The notes beneath the pieces are model-generated. The model was not told where the DNA came from. It saw only the letters and a program-made list of their open reading frames with translations, and made no database searches. The translations under genes and the position numbers were made by a program. Of a stretch of 28,055 nt of DNA, positions 1-17,668 are shown piece after piece (position 1 is the stretch's first letter; each line of letters begins with the position of its first letter). This DNA is from Beroe ovata. Taxonomy: Eukaryota; Ctenophora; Nuda; Beroida; Beroidae. The DNA is taken from contig CAMPET010000186.1 in the NCBI GenBank assembly GCA_946803715.1, forward strand, positions 8,445 to 36,499, written 5' to 3'.

Positions 1-133
1 TGTGTGTGTGTGTTTGTTTCTGTGTGCGTGTGTTTCTGTGTGTGAGTGTGAGTGTGTGTGAGTGTGTTTCTGTGTGTGTGAGTGTGTGTCTGTGTGTCCA
101 CTGTCTGTGTGTCTTTGTGTGTGTGTGTGTTAC
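1..133. repeat. GT-rich microsatellite
   Basis: The window opens in an imperfect (GT)n tract with interspersed TTTC, GAGT and CCAC variants. It fades into unique AT-rich sequence after about position 133. A similar tract closes the window at 28000-28055. This is simple-sequence DNA with no coding signal. Confidence 0.9.
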
Positions 134-901
134 AAATATATGCACATAATATAATATATTGATACATGAATAAATCCGGCGAGAAAATAGGGAATCATCG
201 ATCGATCTTTGTAAATTGCGTATCATTTTCCATGGTAATTTGAGGTGTGGATCCACGAAAAATTTGCATAAAGCAGCAACAACATTATGGATTATTGGAT
301 TATCGTATATTACTACAAATTACGAATCATTGATAGTCATGGAATGGAATACTGCATAATTGTAGAATTATTTTGGTGAGCGAAATTCTCTAGGATATCA
401 CTGAGCTCGACCTGAACAGTAAACAGTATGAGAAGAGGTAGAATTCCTCTGATTAGAGTTTAACGTCCCTGCAACCACGAGTATAAATTATGATGAGATA
501 GCCAAGTCCAAACTAATCGTTGTTGAGTCAAGCATTAAACTGAATATATAAGCTCAGGGGTTGATGTAATGTATGTTAATGAATATAGCATATTAGCATA
601 ACTAGAATAATAACGAATGACATATTTTGTCCGGGAGTATATTCTAGACACTTCAGTGGTGTAGTTTCCTACTGTACTATTGACATCGTAACATGAATAC
701 GAGCTTCACTGCTGTGACGGGATACTTTCCAGAAATAATTGAATTACGCTAACCAATGAATATTGAATATCAAGTCCTACTACCTATGACCTATAGCACG
801 TCTTGACGAGCGTGGTGAAATCAGAAATAATTATCTAGTTATAAGTGTCTATTGCTCGATGAGTCGATGATCCTGAAGTGCTGTAATCTTCTCCCCCGCA
901 G
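134..901. other. non-coding stretch upstream of first visible UNC93 exon
   Basis: No exon with convincing coding content was found on either strand. The stretch is AT-rich. It is most likely intron of the plus-strand UNC93-like gene, because the exon at 902 begins in the middle of the protein family's sequence and needs several hundred upstream residues that are not here. The stretch ends in a pyrimidine-rich acceptor (CTCCCCCGCAG at 891-901). Confidence 0.5.
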
Positions 902-2478
902 GCATTCATAACATGTCCGATTGGAGTTCACAACATCGGATACATTCTCATCGTTTATGCTACCACCGATGCAGTCTCCTCCTTCGGCTTCGGCTGGATC
1001 CTCAAGAGAGTTGGCAGGATTCCCGTCTTCACACTGGGTAGGTAATAATGTTCGAGGCACCGAGGAACGGTGTTAGTGAGTATTGAACCTTGGTATGAGG
1101 CAATGATGATCACTTATAAAGAACGTTCCGCTATTCGCACGTTACGTGGCTTTCACCCAATAGCAAGCAACATGAAAATATGAATAGTTGTTGATCACTC
1201 ACCACACAACCCATCTACAGTCTACTACATAATAATACTAGAGTTATTGAGTAGCGGCCTGTCGACAAATTACTACGTCAAGCGTTAGTGGTGAAGTTAC
1301 AATGAATATGGGTCACTGCCTTGTTTCGACTAGACAGATTGGAGCATGATATGGCTTTACATGGATGTTTCCTCCCTTGCTGGCGATAACAGTTGAATTG
1401 GTGTTCAATTGTAAAGCATGTAGCTCTGTAATTCGGTGCAGTCCAGAACAGATATGATGGGCGGGAATATCGCTATTATCCATCTCCATATTTTCACCGT
1501 CTCGGGTTATCAATACCCACAACAGCACTTCATGAGACATATTCATGGGCGTGAGTATAAACAATGAAAGTGTGAAAGTTACACAGACGAGACGTCTCCA
1601 TTACACCAGCTGTGGTGTACCTGCCAGCTGTTATGAGTTCTCTCATCATAGGAGTTCTATTCCAGTAGTCCAGTAGCAGCCGGTTGGAAGTAGGTACTCC
1701 CGACTTCTGCGGTTGCTGTCAGGTTGCTAATCTCCCCTCTTTTCAGCAACACTACTGAACCTGGTAACGCTGGTTGTTCTGTTGGCATGGACCCCCACAA
1801 TCTCACACCAGGGATGGATCTACGTGTTTGCGATAGTGTGGGGAATGTCTGACGCTGTCTGGCAGACACAAATCAACGGTAGATGATATTTAGTGACTGC
1901 AACATATCACGGTCAAGGGAATCGACTAGGGGAGAATATCACTGTTGACATGAATAGCGTGATAGTGAATAGTATGAATATAACATCTCGTTGTGTTTCA
2001 GCATTCTACGGGATAATTTTCACTGGTAAGGAGGAACCAGCCTTCTCCAACTACAGACTATGGGAGAGTCTGGGATTCTTGGCAGCGTACCTAATTGGAA
2101 ACAACGTCGTCCTTGAGGTTGTTAAAGTTTAAACTAAAGAGGTGTAGGCCCTTTGCCATAGGGTTACTTACTACTATAGGTTATTATTATGGCGAGCTAT
2201 AATCGGAAATTCGCTAGCGACCCCCGACTGGATGATCAGCCACTCTGATTACTGCTATATGCCAGGTCTTCATGTGGCTCCTTGTTGTCTGGCTCGTTGT
2301 CTCATACGCGGGATACATGACAGTGGAGTGGATTGAAGGACGCCGGACTGGCAAGTTTAGTATCTACCTGTTCGGAGAGGACACGACCGCAGCAGACACC
2401 GCAGAAGCAGGGCCAGCTCCCACAGAAATGGGGCCACGCCCCACACAGACAGGTCGAGGTGATGAGGTTGAGGCGTGA
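902..2478 (+). CDS. UNC93-like multi-pass membrane protein, C-terminal four exons (5' partial)
   Basis: Visible exons are 902-1037, 1747-1878, 2002-2117 (or to 2120) and 2266-2478, with stop TGA at 2476. Splice phases agree at every junction (phase 1, 1, 0) and acceptors are good. Together they give about 198 residues matching the C-terminal half of the UNC93 family (MFS-like fold). Exon 1 carries the GVHNIGYILIVYATTDA segment. Exon 2 contains a transmembrane helix followed by WGMSDAVWQTQIN. Exon 3 has the family hallmark AFSNYRLWESLGFLAAY. Exon 4 has the last hydrophobic helix (LLVVWLVVSYAGYMTVEW), then a soluble Pro/Thr/Glu-rich tail. Known members act in K2P-channel regulation (nematode unc-93) or Toll-receptor trafficking (UNC93B1). 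Which role applies here cannot be told. The intron 3 donor is ambiguous (GTTGTT or GTTAAA). The N-terminal half lies upstream of the window. Confidence 0.88.
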
Positions 2479-2603
2479 TGTGAGAAAACCGATAGGGAGG
2501 ACGTAACAACTTATAAACAGTTAAGACTGAGAGTAGTCATAGGTCTAGGACTAATCTAAATCTAGCAAATATCTAAATATTCAATATCGCATGTTTTATA
2601 GTG

Positions 2604-2669
2604 AAACTGATTGATTTTGTAATCATGAATAATGGGAAACTGATTGATTTTGTAATCATAAATAATGGG
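2604..2669. repeat. 33-bp tandem duplication
   Basis: Two adjacent 33-bp copies (2604-2636 and 2637-2669) differ at one position (ATGAATAATGGG versus ATAAATAATGGG). They lie about 130 bp past the UNC93 stop codon, probably in the 3' UTR or just beyond it. The second copy is followed by AT-rich sequence. Confidence 0.85.
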
Positions 2670-4932
2670 TTAGCATTTAATACCTATCTATTGTAGTACT
2701 ATGGCGTGAACAGTTATTGATTTTGATTTTGATTGCATGATTTTTGTTTTAATAACGATTCTTTTAGCCAACCATTAAATTAACCTTTTACCTTTTGATT
2801 AATCCTTGACATTTTAATAATATACTAATTGACATTTTAATCATTTTTATACGATTTCATTTTGATTTATAAGCATCGGACAATGATTCAGTTATATCAT
2901 AATCAACTGTTATAATTTGCCTCCAAAACAAAGTGTTTACTATGTGCAAGTTGGAATACGAAAGTATGGATTATGGAGCAAGGAGAATTTGGGAACGGTA
3001 AAGATACGGCCAAAAGTTATAAGGTAGAAATTATTATGACGTACCGACATGTCATCAGTGTCAAAGGAAGCTATATTGCATGTAAATACCGAAACCAGAG
3101 AGGCAGAAGACAATGACAGTACTCAGTAGATTACTAGTATCGTTATGGGGATCCATCGATTCGGATAAAATCTGGCACTAGGAATACAGTCAGCATTTCC
3201 GTACTGAACAATGAATATGTTACCATAGCAACAACAACAACAACAGCAAATGTCGTGTTAGCACAAAAAGCAGTGGTCTTGATGACAGGAATATTAGGGC
3301 ATGCTTTGTACGGCCTGTCATACATGTAACACATATTAACATACCGTTGGGTATGAGTCATATATTGGGCGTTTACTATTTAATCTCATGTCCAGGACTC
3401 ACCACGGCACATTATGTAGGTAATGAATGTTAGAACCGATGTGACCACAGATTAGTTAGTTGAAGTGTGTCAATTTGTAGGGTGCTCCCCAGGCTATGTT
3501 TGAATATGACGAGTGCTATCAATCTGCTTATGAAATAGCTTAAAAAAGGATGGAAGAAACTTCTCATCCCACAAAGACCAAAATCTTGCACAAAGAAAAT
3601 TGAAAACCCAAACAACAAAGGCATAGGGCGTCTTGTGAGGCATAATAAAGGAATAGGAATGACAAGATTTCCACACTCATATCTCACGGAAATATGACTG
3701 GATTTACAGAACACAACAAGTATATATATGCACTATATCTCTTACAACACAGGAAAATTTCACACCTTCCGTCGCAGTCTCATGAGTGAACTAACAGAAA
3801 AAATGCTAGACAGAAAATTTTATAAGATCTTTGAAACATGTTATTAATTATTTGGAGAAATTTTCTATTTCAAGAAAAGAATTTGGCACATCAAACACGT
3901 GTCACGATCGCGCCTTTCAGCAGCTATTCATTTCATCAGCATTCCTCGGTATATTAAATTGCACAACAGAGGAGAATATAAATTCATTGTTTAACGGGCA
4001 GAGAAAGTTTCTCTGAGAAACACTTTCACATCGATGATTGCGTACATCAATCATTCATACATATGTCCGACGAAAGCGTTTCTTTTTGGTAACTTTGGAT
4101 GAGTTGTGATCTTTTCGTGATTCGTGTATTCTGTAATACTGACTGAGAATTGGTGGCTGCTGAATGCTGATGTCGCTGGTTCTGATTATGATAATGAGGC
4201 GGTCTCAACTTTTTCGAATGCTTGTTGTACGGCGCGAAAATAAATTCGTAATAACACGCGCGCAACATGTGGTTATTTGAGTGCGCGCGCTGCGCATTCG
4301 CGCCTGGCCTTAGCGAAATAATTAACGACGAGGTTCATTGGCACTAGTTTAGACTTCAGATACCAATGAGCAGGGATAAGGGGTGTTAATGAGCAAATTT
4401 AGAGGCATTAATGAACGGATAATCAACAAACTTAACAAATAACCAATGATAAAGATAAAAAAGCAATTATAAATGCAAATGCTACCAAATTAAACTAAGA
4501 ACTAATTAACTCTGAACACATTAAATTGTCCTCTGCAGCTTCCTTTCTATTTCAAATCTCTCAAAACTTCATGGACATTGATTAAATCATTATGGTTAAG
4601 CGGAGAACATCTTTATATTAAAACCTTCGTGTACTTCAGCAGCTTTTCGCAAAATGCGATTTCAATATTCAGCTAATTCACCATGAACAACGTGTCTTTC
4701 TGAAAAGCCAGTGTCTTTAACTCAGCTCATGTCTCCAGTACATCTGGTTATGAGTGCCTCAGCTCACAAATATCTCACTATGGTGTTGGAGGGAACTGCT
4801 TTTCGAGTTTGGGCAGCAGCGAATATGCCGATTAAGTTGCGTCGCCTGAAGATATTGCATAATGTAAATAAACGATCATTCCATTAATAGAGTTTCCAAG
4901 ATATGCGGTAAGAATGCTGGAGAATGCATTAA
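2670..4932. other. intergenic region, no recognised gene
   Basis: AT-rich sequence with only short uninformative reading frames on both strands. Visible landmarks are an ATTAAA at about 2774 that could serve as the UNC93 polyadenylation signal, a short (CAA)5 run at 3229-3245, and a CpG-dense patch at about 4228-4312 built from GCGCGC blocks. One good minus-strand acceptor (TTTTCAG, exon start 4699) could lead into a short tail for the PRDM gene but encodes no second finger half. I see no RNA gene or complete mobile element here. Confidence 0.4.
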
Positions 4933-5022
4933 CTAAATTGAATAAAGGCATTGTTTGGTATTTTGAAACGGTGCAGGACACACATGGCTATACAGCTCTA
5001 ACTCAGGAAAGCTGAAAGAGCT
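4933..5022 (-). CDS. candidate alternative terminal exon of the PRDM gene
   Basis: A minus-strand acceptor (CTTTTCTCGCAG) precedes a 29-codon frame ending in TAG at 4933-4935. Its phase (0) fits the donor at 5287/5286 of the last zinc-finger exon. The encoded stretch has L-x2-H but no second histidine, so it would not complete the finger. A competing acceptor begins an exon at 4699. This is a phase-compatible possibility only; the gene may instead stop at 5281. Confidence 0.15.
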   Translation of the reverse strand, partial: SSFSFPELELYSHVCPAPFQNTKQCLYSI

Positions 5023-5280
5023 CTGCGAGAAAAGGATATTTACTCGAACAAAAGATTTGAGTCGCGGCTCCGGACTCCTATTTACGAAATGCGGTAATGC
5101 CCGTTACGCACAGCGAGGCTGCATTGTTCCGAAATTCGAATGAAAGCATTTCAGAGAATAAAGGACGGATCATCCCTCTCTGGATATTTACTTTATGAAC
5201 GTGTGGGCAATTGCTTTACAGAGACTAGAAAACTGAAACAGATTTGAAAAAAAACTGAGAAACATTTAAAAAAACTGGAA

Positions 5281-11809
<6,529 letters not shown>

Positions 11810-13170
11810 ATTATATGATCGTAGTTTGATTTATAAAGGAGCACAGCTGATCGCTAGCAGCCTCAGCCAGATATTGATTGGCCTCCTCCTCCTATATAGC
11901 AAATCTCATGTGTCCGTGTATGTAATTAGGAAAACTCTTATTTTACAGAAGTCACCGCGCAGCAACTTTGATAAAACTTCGGCCGGTCAAATGCAAAATT
12001 AGAGGCAGATTCAAATAATATTAATAATGAATTATGACATGCGCTTAGCTTGAGCTCTCTCTCTCAGTCGCTCATATTTGAGATGAGGAGCCCTGCACTA
12101 GCACACGCGTGCGCTTTAATCTATGCAAAGATATGCTCTTAATGACTATCTAAAATGTCAAAGACTCCACTAGCTTGAAGACGTACATTATCATAACTGT
12201 GCATCATTTGACAGGGGTACTTCAAAAGATCTGACGCACAGGCTTTGAAATTACCTAAATAACCGTATAATCGATACAAAAAGGCTACTGCATATATACT
12301 ATCCGAATATTCCTCATATGAGGCTAAACCAAGGGAAATGCCAAGCATTGCAAGACAGATCTATAGTGGAGTTTTCACATCACCATAAACAAGGATGAAC
12401 CATGGGATATGACAAGCTAACAAGGAGTGTAAACAATCACCGGTGGTCACGAAACAAAATGTGAAAAAGACACAGATTAGGCTGATGCCAGGCCACGTGT
12501 GCGAGTGTTTGTGTTTCCGTGTGTGCGTGTGTGCATGTATTTCCTGGTAGTTATAGAGGGGGGCTACACTCCCTCACTAGCTCACCACAGCCTGGCACTC
12601 ACCCGCCCTAGTAATTGGTACTGATAGATTACACTGATTATTACGATCGTTGCGGTTTGTTTTTACAACCCCTCGTAATGGCATTACACACAGAGATCAA
12701 TAACTGGCAGGTGTCGGACATAGCACATATAGTGGTGTCGGAATTGTGGAATTTTGCGCAGACCGGTTAATGTTCCAATTAGCTCCCGACAAGTCATTAA
12801 CTCCACTTCGTGACAATGTGTAAAACGTGGCGGTCGCAGTAAGCAGATAATCGCAGCACATGGGGCTCTTGGAATACAGTTCTCACGGATAATGACGTCA
12901 TAGATCAGATTGGATCTGGTGTCGGGAGGAGATCATCTCACGTGTGGCGTGCGACACCAGCTGTCATGTGAAACACCACTTGTTGTAGTTCACACACGAC
13001 AAGGGACACATGGGTTAGAAAAAGGTACATGATCAGTGTCTAGAGAAGATAATATTATGTCTGGGGAAATGAGAAAGTCATAGGAATCAAGTCTCAACAG
13101 TTATTGTCTGGAAAGCATTGCAAATATCTATTTCGCATGCCTAGATATTATCTATAGATGCAAAAAGTGA

Positions 13171-13202
13171 AACGTGATCGTATCATGGAACGGGATCACG
13201 TT
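13171..13202. repeat. inverted repeat, 9-bp arms
   Basis: AACGTGATC (13171-13179) and GATCACGTT (13194-13202) are perfect inverted copies around a 14-nt loop. No T-run or coding context explains it. Confidence 0.6.
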
Positions 13203-13460
13203 ATTATACTGTTAAAGGGAACGTAGACTAAATAGCAAAATAATGATATAGAGCAAATGGGTTTTTACAGGAAAGCTGAAGTTCAAACAATAAAATTCGT
13301 CAATAAACAAACTCTTATGAAAGTTTCGAACACTGCAGCTGCAGTGAACCTAAAGAACGTAGAAATGAGCGGATTTATTTGGAGGACGGTAATACAAAAA
13401 GTGCGATGCGCGGCCAATTTTTTGATGTTTCATACTGCTTGTAAAGGTAGCCATGCGCTT

Positions 13461-13523
13461 GTCACGTGACCCAGGAGCGAGCTCCTGATTGGTAGAAAGA
13501 GAGGGAGAGTGATCACTGATTGG
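13461..13523 (-). promoter_or_regulatory. E-box (GTCACGTGAC) plus two inverted CCAAT boxes
   Basis: GTCACGTGAC at 13461-13470 is the palindromic E-box bound by USF/MiT-TFE-type bHLH-ZIP factors in animals. ATTGG occurs at 13488-13492 and 13519-13523, exactly 31 bp apart, a spacing typical of paired NF-Y sites. Read on the minus strand they are CCAAT boxes pointing toward the PRDM gene, whose first proposed coding exon is 1.65 kb downstream. They could therefore mark its promoter with a 5' UTR exon. Role is inferred from motifs only. Confidence 0.35.
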
Positions 13524-15217
13524 ACAAGAGTGGCACGGGTCAATTAAATGCAGGAGGTCAGCAACAAAGAGCTGCACCTTGGCAGGGCAATTAGATGTAA
13601 TTGGTTACTTGGATCATGCGATCAGTATACTGCAGCGTGAATCACATGTGTTGATCACTATAATAGCAGTATGAGCAGCTTGAACTTAAATTGGGTCGGC
13701 GGCATAAACCATCGAAACAATGTTACATTCTCAATGTTACATTTTCAACGCAAAATGTTATCATAAAGTTACAAGGTAAAAGTGACGTCGAGCAAAAAGT
13801 GATTTCAAGGTAAAACTAAAGTGTCAACGCCCAAATGCTGTCAAGGAAGGAGTGTCAAGGCGAAAGTGTTGTCAATGGGAAGTACCATCAAGGAAAGACA
13901 AATGTCAACGCATAAGTGTTGTCATTGAAAAAAATGCTGGCATAAATGAAGATGAAAAGTGGTGTCAAGAGAATGAAAAAGTGATGTCAAGAGAAAAGCA
14001 GTGTCAGAGCAAAAGTGCCGTCAAGATAAAACAAAAATGATGTCAAGGCGAAAGTGGTGTCAAGGCAGAAGTGCTGTCAACGAGAAAGTGATGTCAAGGG
14101 AAAACTGCTGTCAAGGGAAAACGAAAGTGCTGTCAAGGGAAAACTGCTGTCAAGGGAAAATAAAAGTGCTGTCAAGGGTAAAGTGATGTCAAGAGAGAAG
14201 CAGTGTCAAGGCGTTAAAGTACTGTAAACGAGAAAGTGATGTCAAGGCGAAATTGATATCAATGGAAAAGTAGTGTCAACACAAAAGTGCAGTCGAGGCA
14301 TGAGTGCTGTCAAGGGAAAACGAAAGTGTTGTCAACCGAAAAGTGTCGTCAACGAGAGAGTGCTGTCGAGGGAAAATTGCTGTCAAGCAAAAACGAAAGT
14401 GGTGTCAATGGAAAAGTGATGTCAAGAGAGAAGCAGTGGCAAGGCGAAAGCGCTATAAACGAGAAAGTGATATCAATGGAAAAGAAGTGTCAACACAAAA
14501 GTGCTGTCAAGGCGAAAGTGCTGTCGAGGGAAAATAACTGTCAAGTGAACACTAAAGTGCTTTCAATGGAAAAGTTATGTCAAGAGAGAATCAGTGTATG
14601 CGCAAAAGTGGTGTCAACGCGAAAGTGCTGTCCAGGGAAAACGAAAGTGCTGTCAAGGGCAAAGTGATGTCAAGAGAGAAGCAGTATCTAGGCGAAAGTT
14701 ATGTCAACGAGAAAGTGATGTCAAGGAGACTGCTGTCAAGACAATGCATGAATTGTGTCAAGGCGAAAGTAGTGTCAACAAGAAAGTGATGTCAACAAGA
14801 AAGTGATGTCAAGGCGAGAGTGATGCGATGGATAACTCCTGTCAGAGCCTAAATGCTGTTATGGGAAATGGAGTGTCAACGCAAAAGTGCTGTTAAGAGT
14901 AACAGCTATCGAGGGGATATGAAAGTGCTGTCGATGGAAAGTGAAGTCAAGGGGAAAGTGGTATCAATGCGAAAGTGGTGTCAATGCGAAAGTGGTGTCA
15001 AGTCGAAAGTGATGTCAAGCGAAAAGTGGTGTCAAGCGAAAACTGCTGTCAAGGGAAAACTAAAGTGCTGTCAACGAGATGGTGATGTCAAAGTGAAAGT
15101 GGTGTCAAGGGCAAACTGCTGTCAAAGGGAAACAAAAGTGGTGTCAAGGGATAAGTGCTGTCAAGGTGATGGTGATGTCAATTAAATGGAGAAGTAGTGT
15201 ATGTGCAAAAGTGGTGG

Positions 15218-15379
15218 NNNNNNNNNNNNNNNNNNNNNNNNNNNNNNNNNNNNNNNNNNNNNNNNNNNNNNNNNNNNNNNNNNNNNNNNNNNNNNNNNNN
15301 NNNNNNNNNNNNNNNNNNNNNNNNNNNNNNNNNNNNNNNNNNNNNNNNNNNNNNNNNNNNNNNNNNNNNNNNNNNNNNN
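15218..15379. other. assembly gap (162 N)
   Basis: A run of 162 undetermined bases within the minisatellite. The true repeat length is therefore unknown. Confidence 0.99.
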
Positions 15380-15382
15380 AAG

Positions 15383-15608
15383 AAAACTGCTGTCAAGGGA
15401 GAACATAAGTGCTGTCAAGGGTAAAGTGATGTCAAGAGAGAAGCAGTGTCTAGGTGAAAGTGCTGTCAGCTAGAAGGTGATGTCAAGGGAAAACTGCTTT
15501 CAAGGGAAATCGAAAGTTCTGTCAAGGAAAAGTGATGTCAAGAGAGAAGCAGTGTCTAGCCGAAGGTGCTGTCAACGAGAAAACGGCTGTCGAAGGGAAG
15601 AAAAAGAA
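15383..15608 (+). repeat. 226-bp higher-order copy within the minisatellite
   Basis: This segment matches 16171-16396 base for base at a constant offset of 788 bp with only a few substitutions. The match includes the distinctive GTCAGCTAG (15465 and 16253) and CGGCTGTCGAAGGGAAG blocks. It starts right at the N gap, so the duplicated block may extend into it. Confidence 0.85.
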
Positions 15609-16837
15609 CGTGCTGCCGAGTCAAAAGTGCTGTCAAGGTGATAGTGATGTCAATGTAGAATTAGTGAAAGCGCAAAAGTGGTGTCAATGCGAAAGTGCTG
15701 TCAAGGGAAAACGAAAGTGCTGTCAAGGAAAAGTGATGTCAAGAGAGAAGCAGTGTCTAGCCGAAAGTGCTGTCAACGAAAAAACGGCTGTCGAAGGGAA
15801 ATGAAGGTGCTGTCAATGGTGATGTCAAAAAAGGCAGTGTCACGGTGAAAGAGCTGAAGGGAAAAATTTGTAAACGAAAAAGTGCTCTCAAAGAAAAAGA
15901 AAGTGATGTCAAGACGAAAGTGCTGTCAATGGAAGAGTGGTGTCAACGATAAGCAGTGTCAAAGCGAAAGTGGTGTCAGGAAAACTGTTGTTAACGAAAA
16001 GGTGCTGTCAAAGAAAAATTAGGTGATGTCAAAGTGAAGGTGCTGTCATTGGAAAAGTAGTGTGAACGCGGAAGTGCTGTCGAATCAAATGTGCTGTCAA
16101 GGTGATAGTGATATCAATGTAGAAGTGGTATATGCGCAAAAGTGGTATCAATGCGAAAGTGGTGTCAAGTAAAACTGCTGTCAAGGGAAAACTAAAGTGC
16201 TGTCAAGGGTAAAGTGATGTCAAGAGAGAAGCAGTGTCTAGGCGAAAGTTCTGTCAGCTAGAAAGTGATGTCAAGGGAAAACTGCTTTCAAGGGAAATCG
16301 AAAGTTCTGTCAAGGAAAAGTGATGTCAAGAGAGAAGCAGTGTCTAGCCGAAAGTGCTGTCAACGAGAAAACGGCTGTCGAAGGGAAGAAAAAGAAAGTG
16401 ATGTCAAGACGAAAGTGCTGTCAATGGAAGAGTGGTGTCAAGCGAAAGAGGTGTCAGAGAAAATTGTTGTTCACGAAAAAGTGCTGTCAAGGAAGAATAA
16501 GGTGATGTCAGAGCGAAAGTGCTGTCAGTGGAAAAGTTGTGTCAACGAATAAGCAGTGACAAAGCGAAAGTGGTGTCAGGAAAATTGCTGTAAACGAAAG
16601 AGAGCTGTCAAGGAGAGATAAAGTGATGTCAAAGCGAAAGTGGTGTCAATTTATGTCCATGAGAGTGATCTCGGGGAAAACTGCTGTCATGGTGCGGATG
16701 GTGTTACGGTGAAAGTGGCGTTGTCAAGTTCAAATAAGTGTTTATATCATGATTCAAATACCTATTACCTGCTTACCTGTTAGTAGAGCACTATTGGGCC
16801 GCCCCGACTCAAAAACGCGGGATAGTCGGTCCTTGGT

Positions 16838-16892
16838 CCGGGGTAAGCAACTTATTGTACTCAATTGCCAGCGCTTATCACTGAGCTGACAT
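16838..16892 (-). mobile_element. candidate tRNA-derived SINE head
   Basis: The minus strand reads GTCAGCTCAGTGATAAGCGC (16890 downward), very close to a tRNA D-arm / polymerase III A box. About 40 nt later GTTGCTTACCCCGG resembles a degenerate T-arm (B box). The intervening part does not fold into a proper anticodon arm, so this is not a functional tRNA. The extent of the SINE body toward 16790 is unknown. Confidence 0.3.
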
Positions 16893-17668
16893 TGAATACA
16901 GGGACCACTTTCAATATTCTACCTATCATTCCTATTCTCCCGAGACAAAACTGACGTCATCCGAAAGCGAATGCGGCTGAAAGATGCAAGATGAATGTCA
17001 CAATATTGCTCTACAAATTTACGCCGTCGGGGCACGGCCGAAGATGGAATAATATACGGAAATAAAGATCGGGGATACGAACCCGTACCACAATTAGCAT
17101 AACAGTAAAACTCCCTCAGTCGTATGATGAAGAAAATATCCGTTGGCAGCGCTGATGGTTCGTCAATAATGAGGATAATAAGGAGGATAGGTACTTACTA
17201 CTGTGCATGAGCATCCCACTCAGTATATTCAACGACATTATGATATCAATAGTGGAGAATAAATTGACTTGGAATCATATATTGAGGAGAACCAATTCCA
17301 TGGTTGATACCATTTGACTTCGCTTATGCTGCTGTTGGCCAACAAAATCATGTCTTAAAGTACGTATAGAAAGAAAATTATGAGTAAGACGGTATTGAAC
17401 AAGAGAAAAACAAGCGAAAAAAATGGAGGGAATTATTAATGGTGCACGCAACGCTCGTTATAGGGCAAAGAGAGAGAGGGAGGGGTGCAAGAGTATGGCG
17501 TGACGTTTGTAACACCTCAGCTAGGCGATCAGAAAAGAAGTTCGCTGCCGGGATTCAAGAATACGTTTGAAAAGAAGTTCACCCATTTATGAGAAAAAGT
17601 TAAATATATATATGGGTGACAATAAAGTCGCAAAAACTCTTTGTTACAGGCGATAGCTGGGGGTATCA

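Larger units (their letters stand above)
11810..13745. other. region upstream of PRDM, no recognised gene
   Basis: No convincing exon. It contains CpG-bearing and CT-rich stretches at about 12050-12120, a GT-rich patch at about 12495-12540 and a 9-bp-arm inverted repeat at 13171-13202. A CACGTG/CCAAT cluster lies at 13461-13523. A 69-codon minus-strand frame at 12139-12348 has no family signature and I did not call it. Confidence 0.45.
13750..16735 (+). repeat. 17-bp minisatellite array (about 3 kb)
   Basis: The array is made of diverged units close to GTCAAGGSGAAAGTGNT. The 17-bp period is clear from successive GTCAA starts, and there are recurrent longer variants (for example GTCAAGGGAAAACGAAAGTGCT, 22 bp). 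Units vary at the end (GCT, GGT, GAT) and in the AAGG/AACG/AATG segment. Higher-order copies exist: GTCAAGAGAGAAGCAGTGTC recurs many times. Because 17 is not a multiple of three, open plus-strand frames cycle through one 17-residue pattern in all phases. They are artefacts of low stop content, not genes. Assembly is incomplete inside the array. Confidence 0.95.

Noticed and set aside
1313-1564. 83-codon minus-strand frame inside the first UNC93 intron
   Set aside because: Composition is not unreasonable, but there is no recognised domain, promoter or splice evidence, and it lies within an intron on the opposite strand.
3430-3714. 94-codon minus-strand hydrophobic frame
   Set aside because: Phe/Leu-rich because the opposite strand is purine-rich; no homologous family or exon signals.
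12139-12348. 69-codon minus-strand frame
   Set aside because: No family signature and no supporting splice sites; length is expected by chance.
13852-16552. Several open plus-strand frames of 60-126 codons rich in Lys, Ser, Cys and Gln
   Set aside because: They all lie in the 17-bp minisatellite, occur in all three frames with the same cyclic pattern and follow from low stop content of the repeat. No start, splice or family signal.
13750-16735. CRISPR-like array
   Set aside because: Units are continuous 17-bp tandem repeats without unique spacers, in a eukaryotic context.
17040-17110. tRNA gene on the minus strand (GGGTTCGTATCCCC T-arm)
   Set aside because: Only three pairs form in the T stem, and no D-arm, anticodon arm or acceptor stem can be drawn. 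At most a tRNA-derived fragment.
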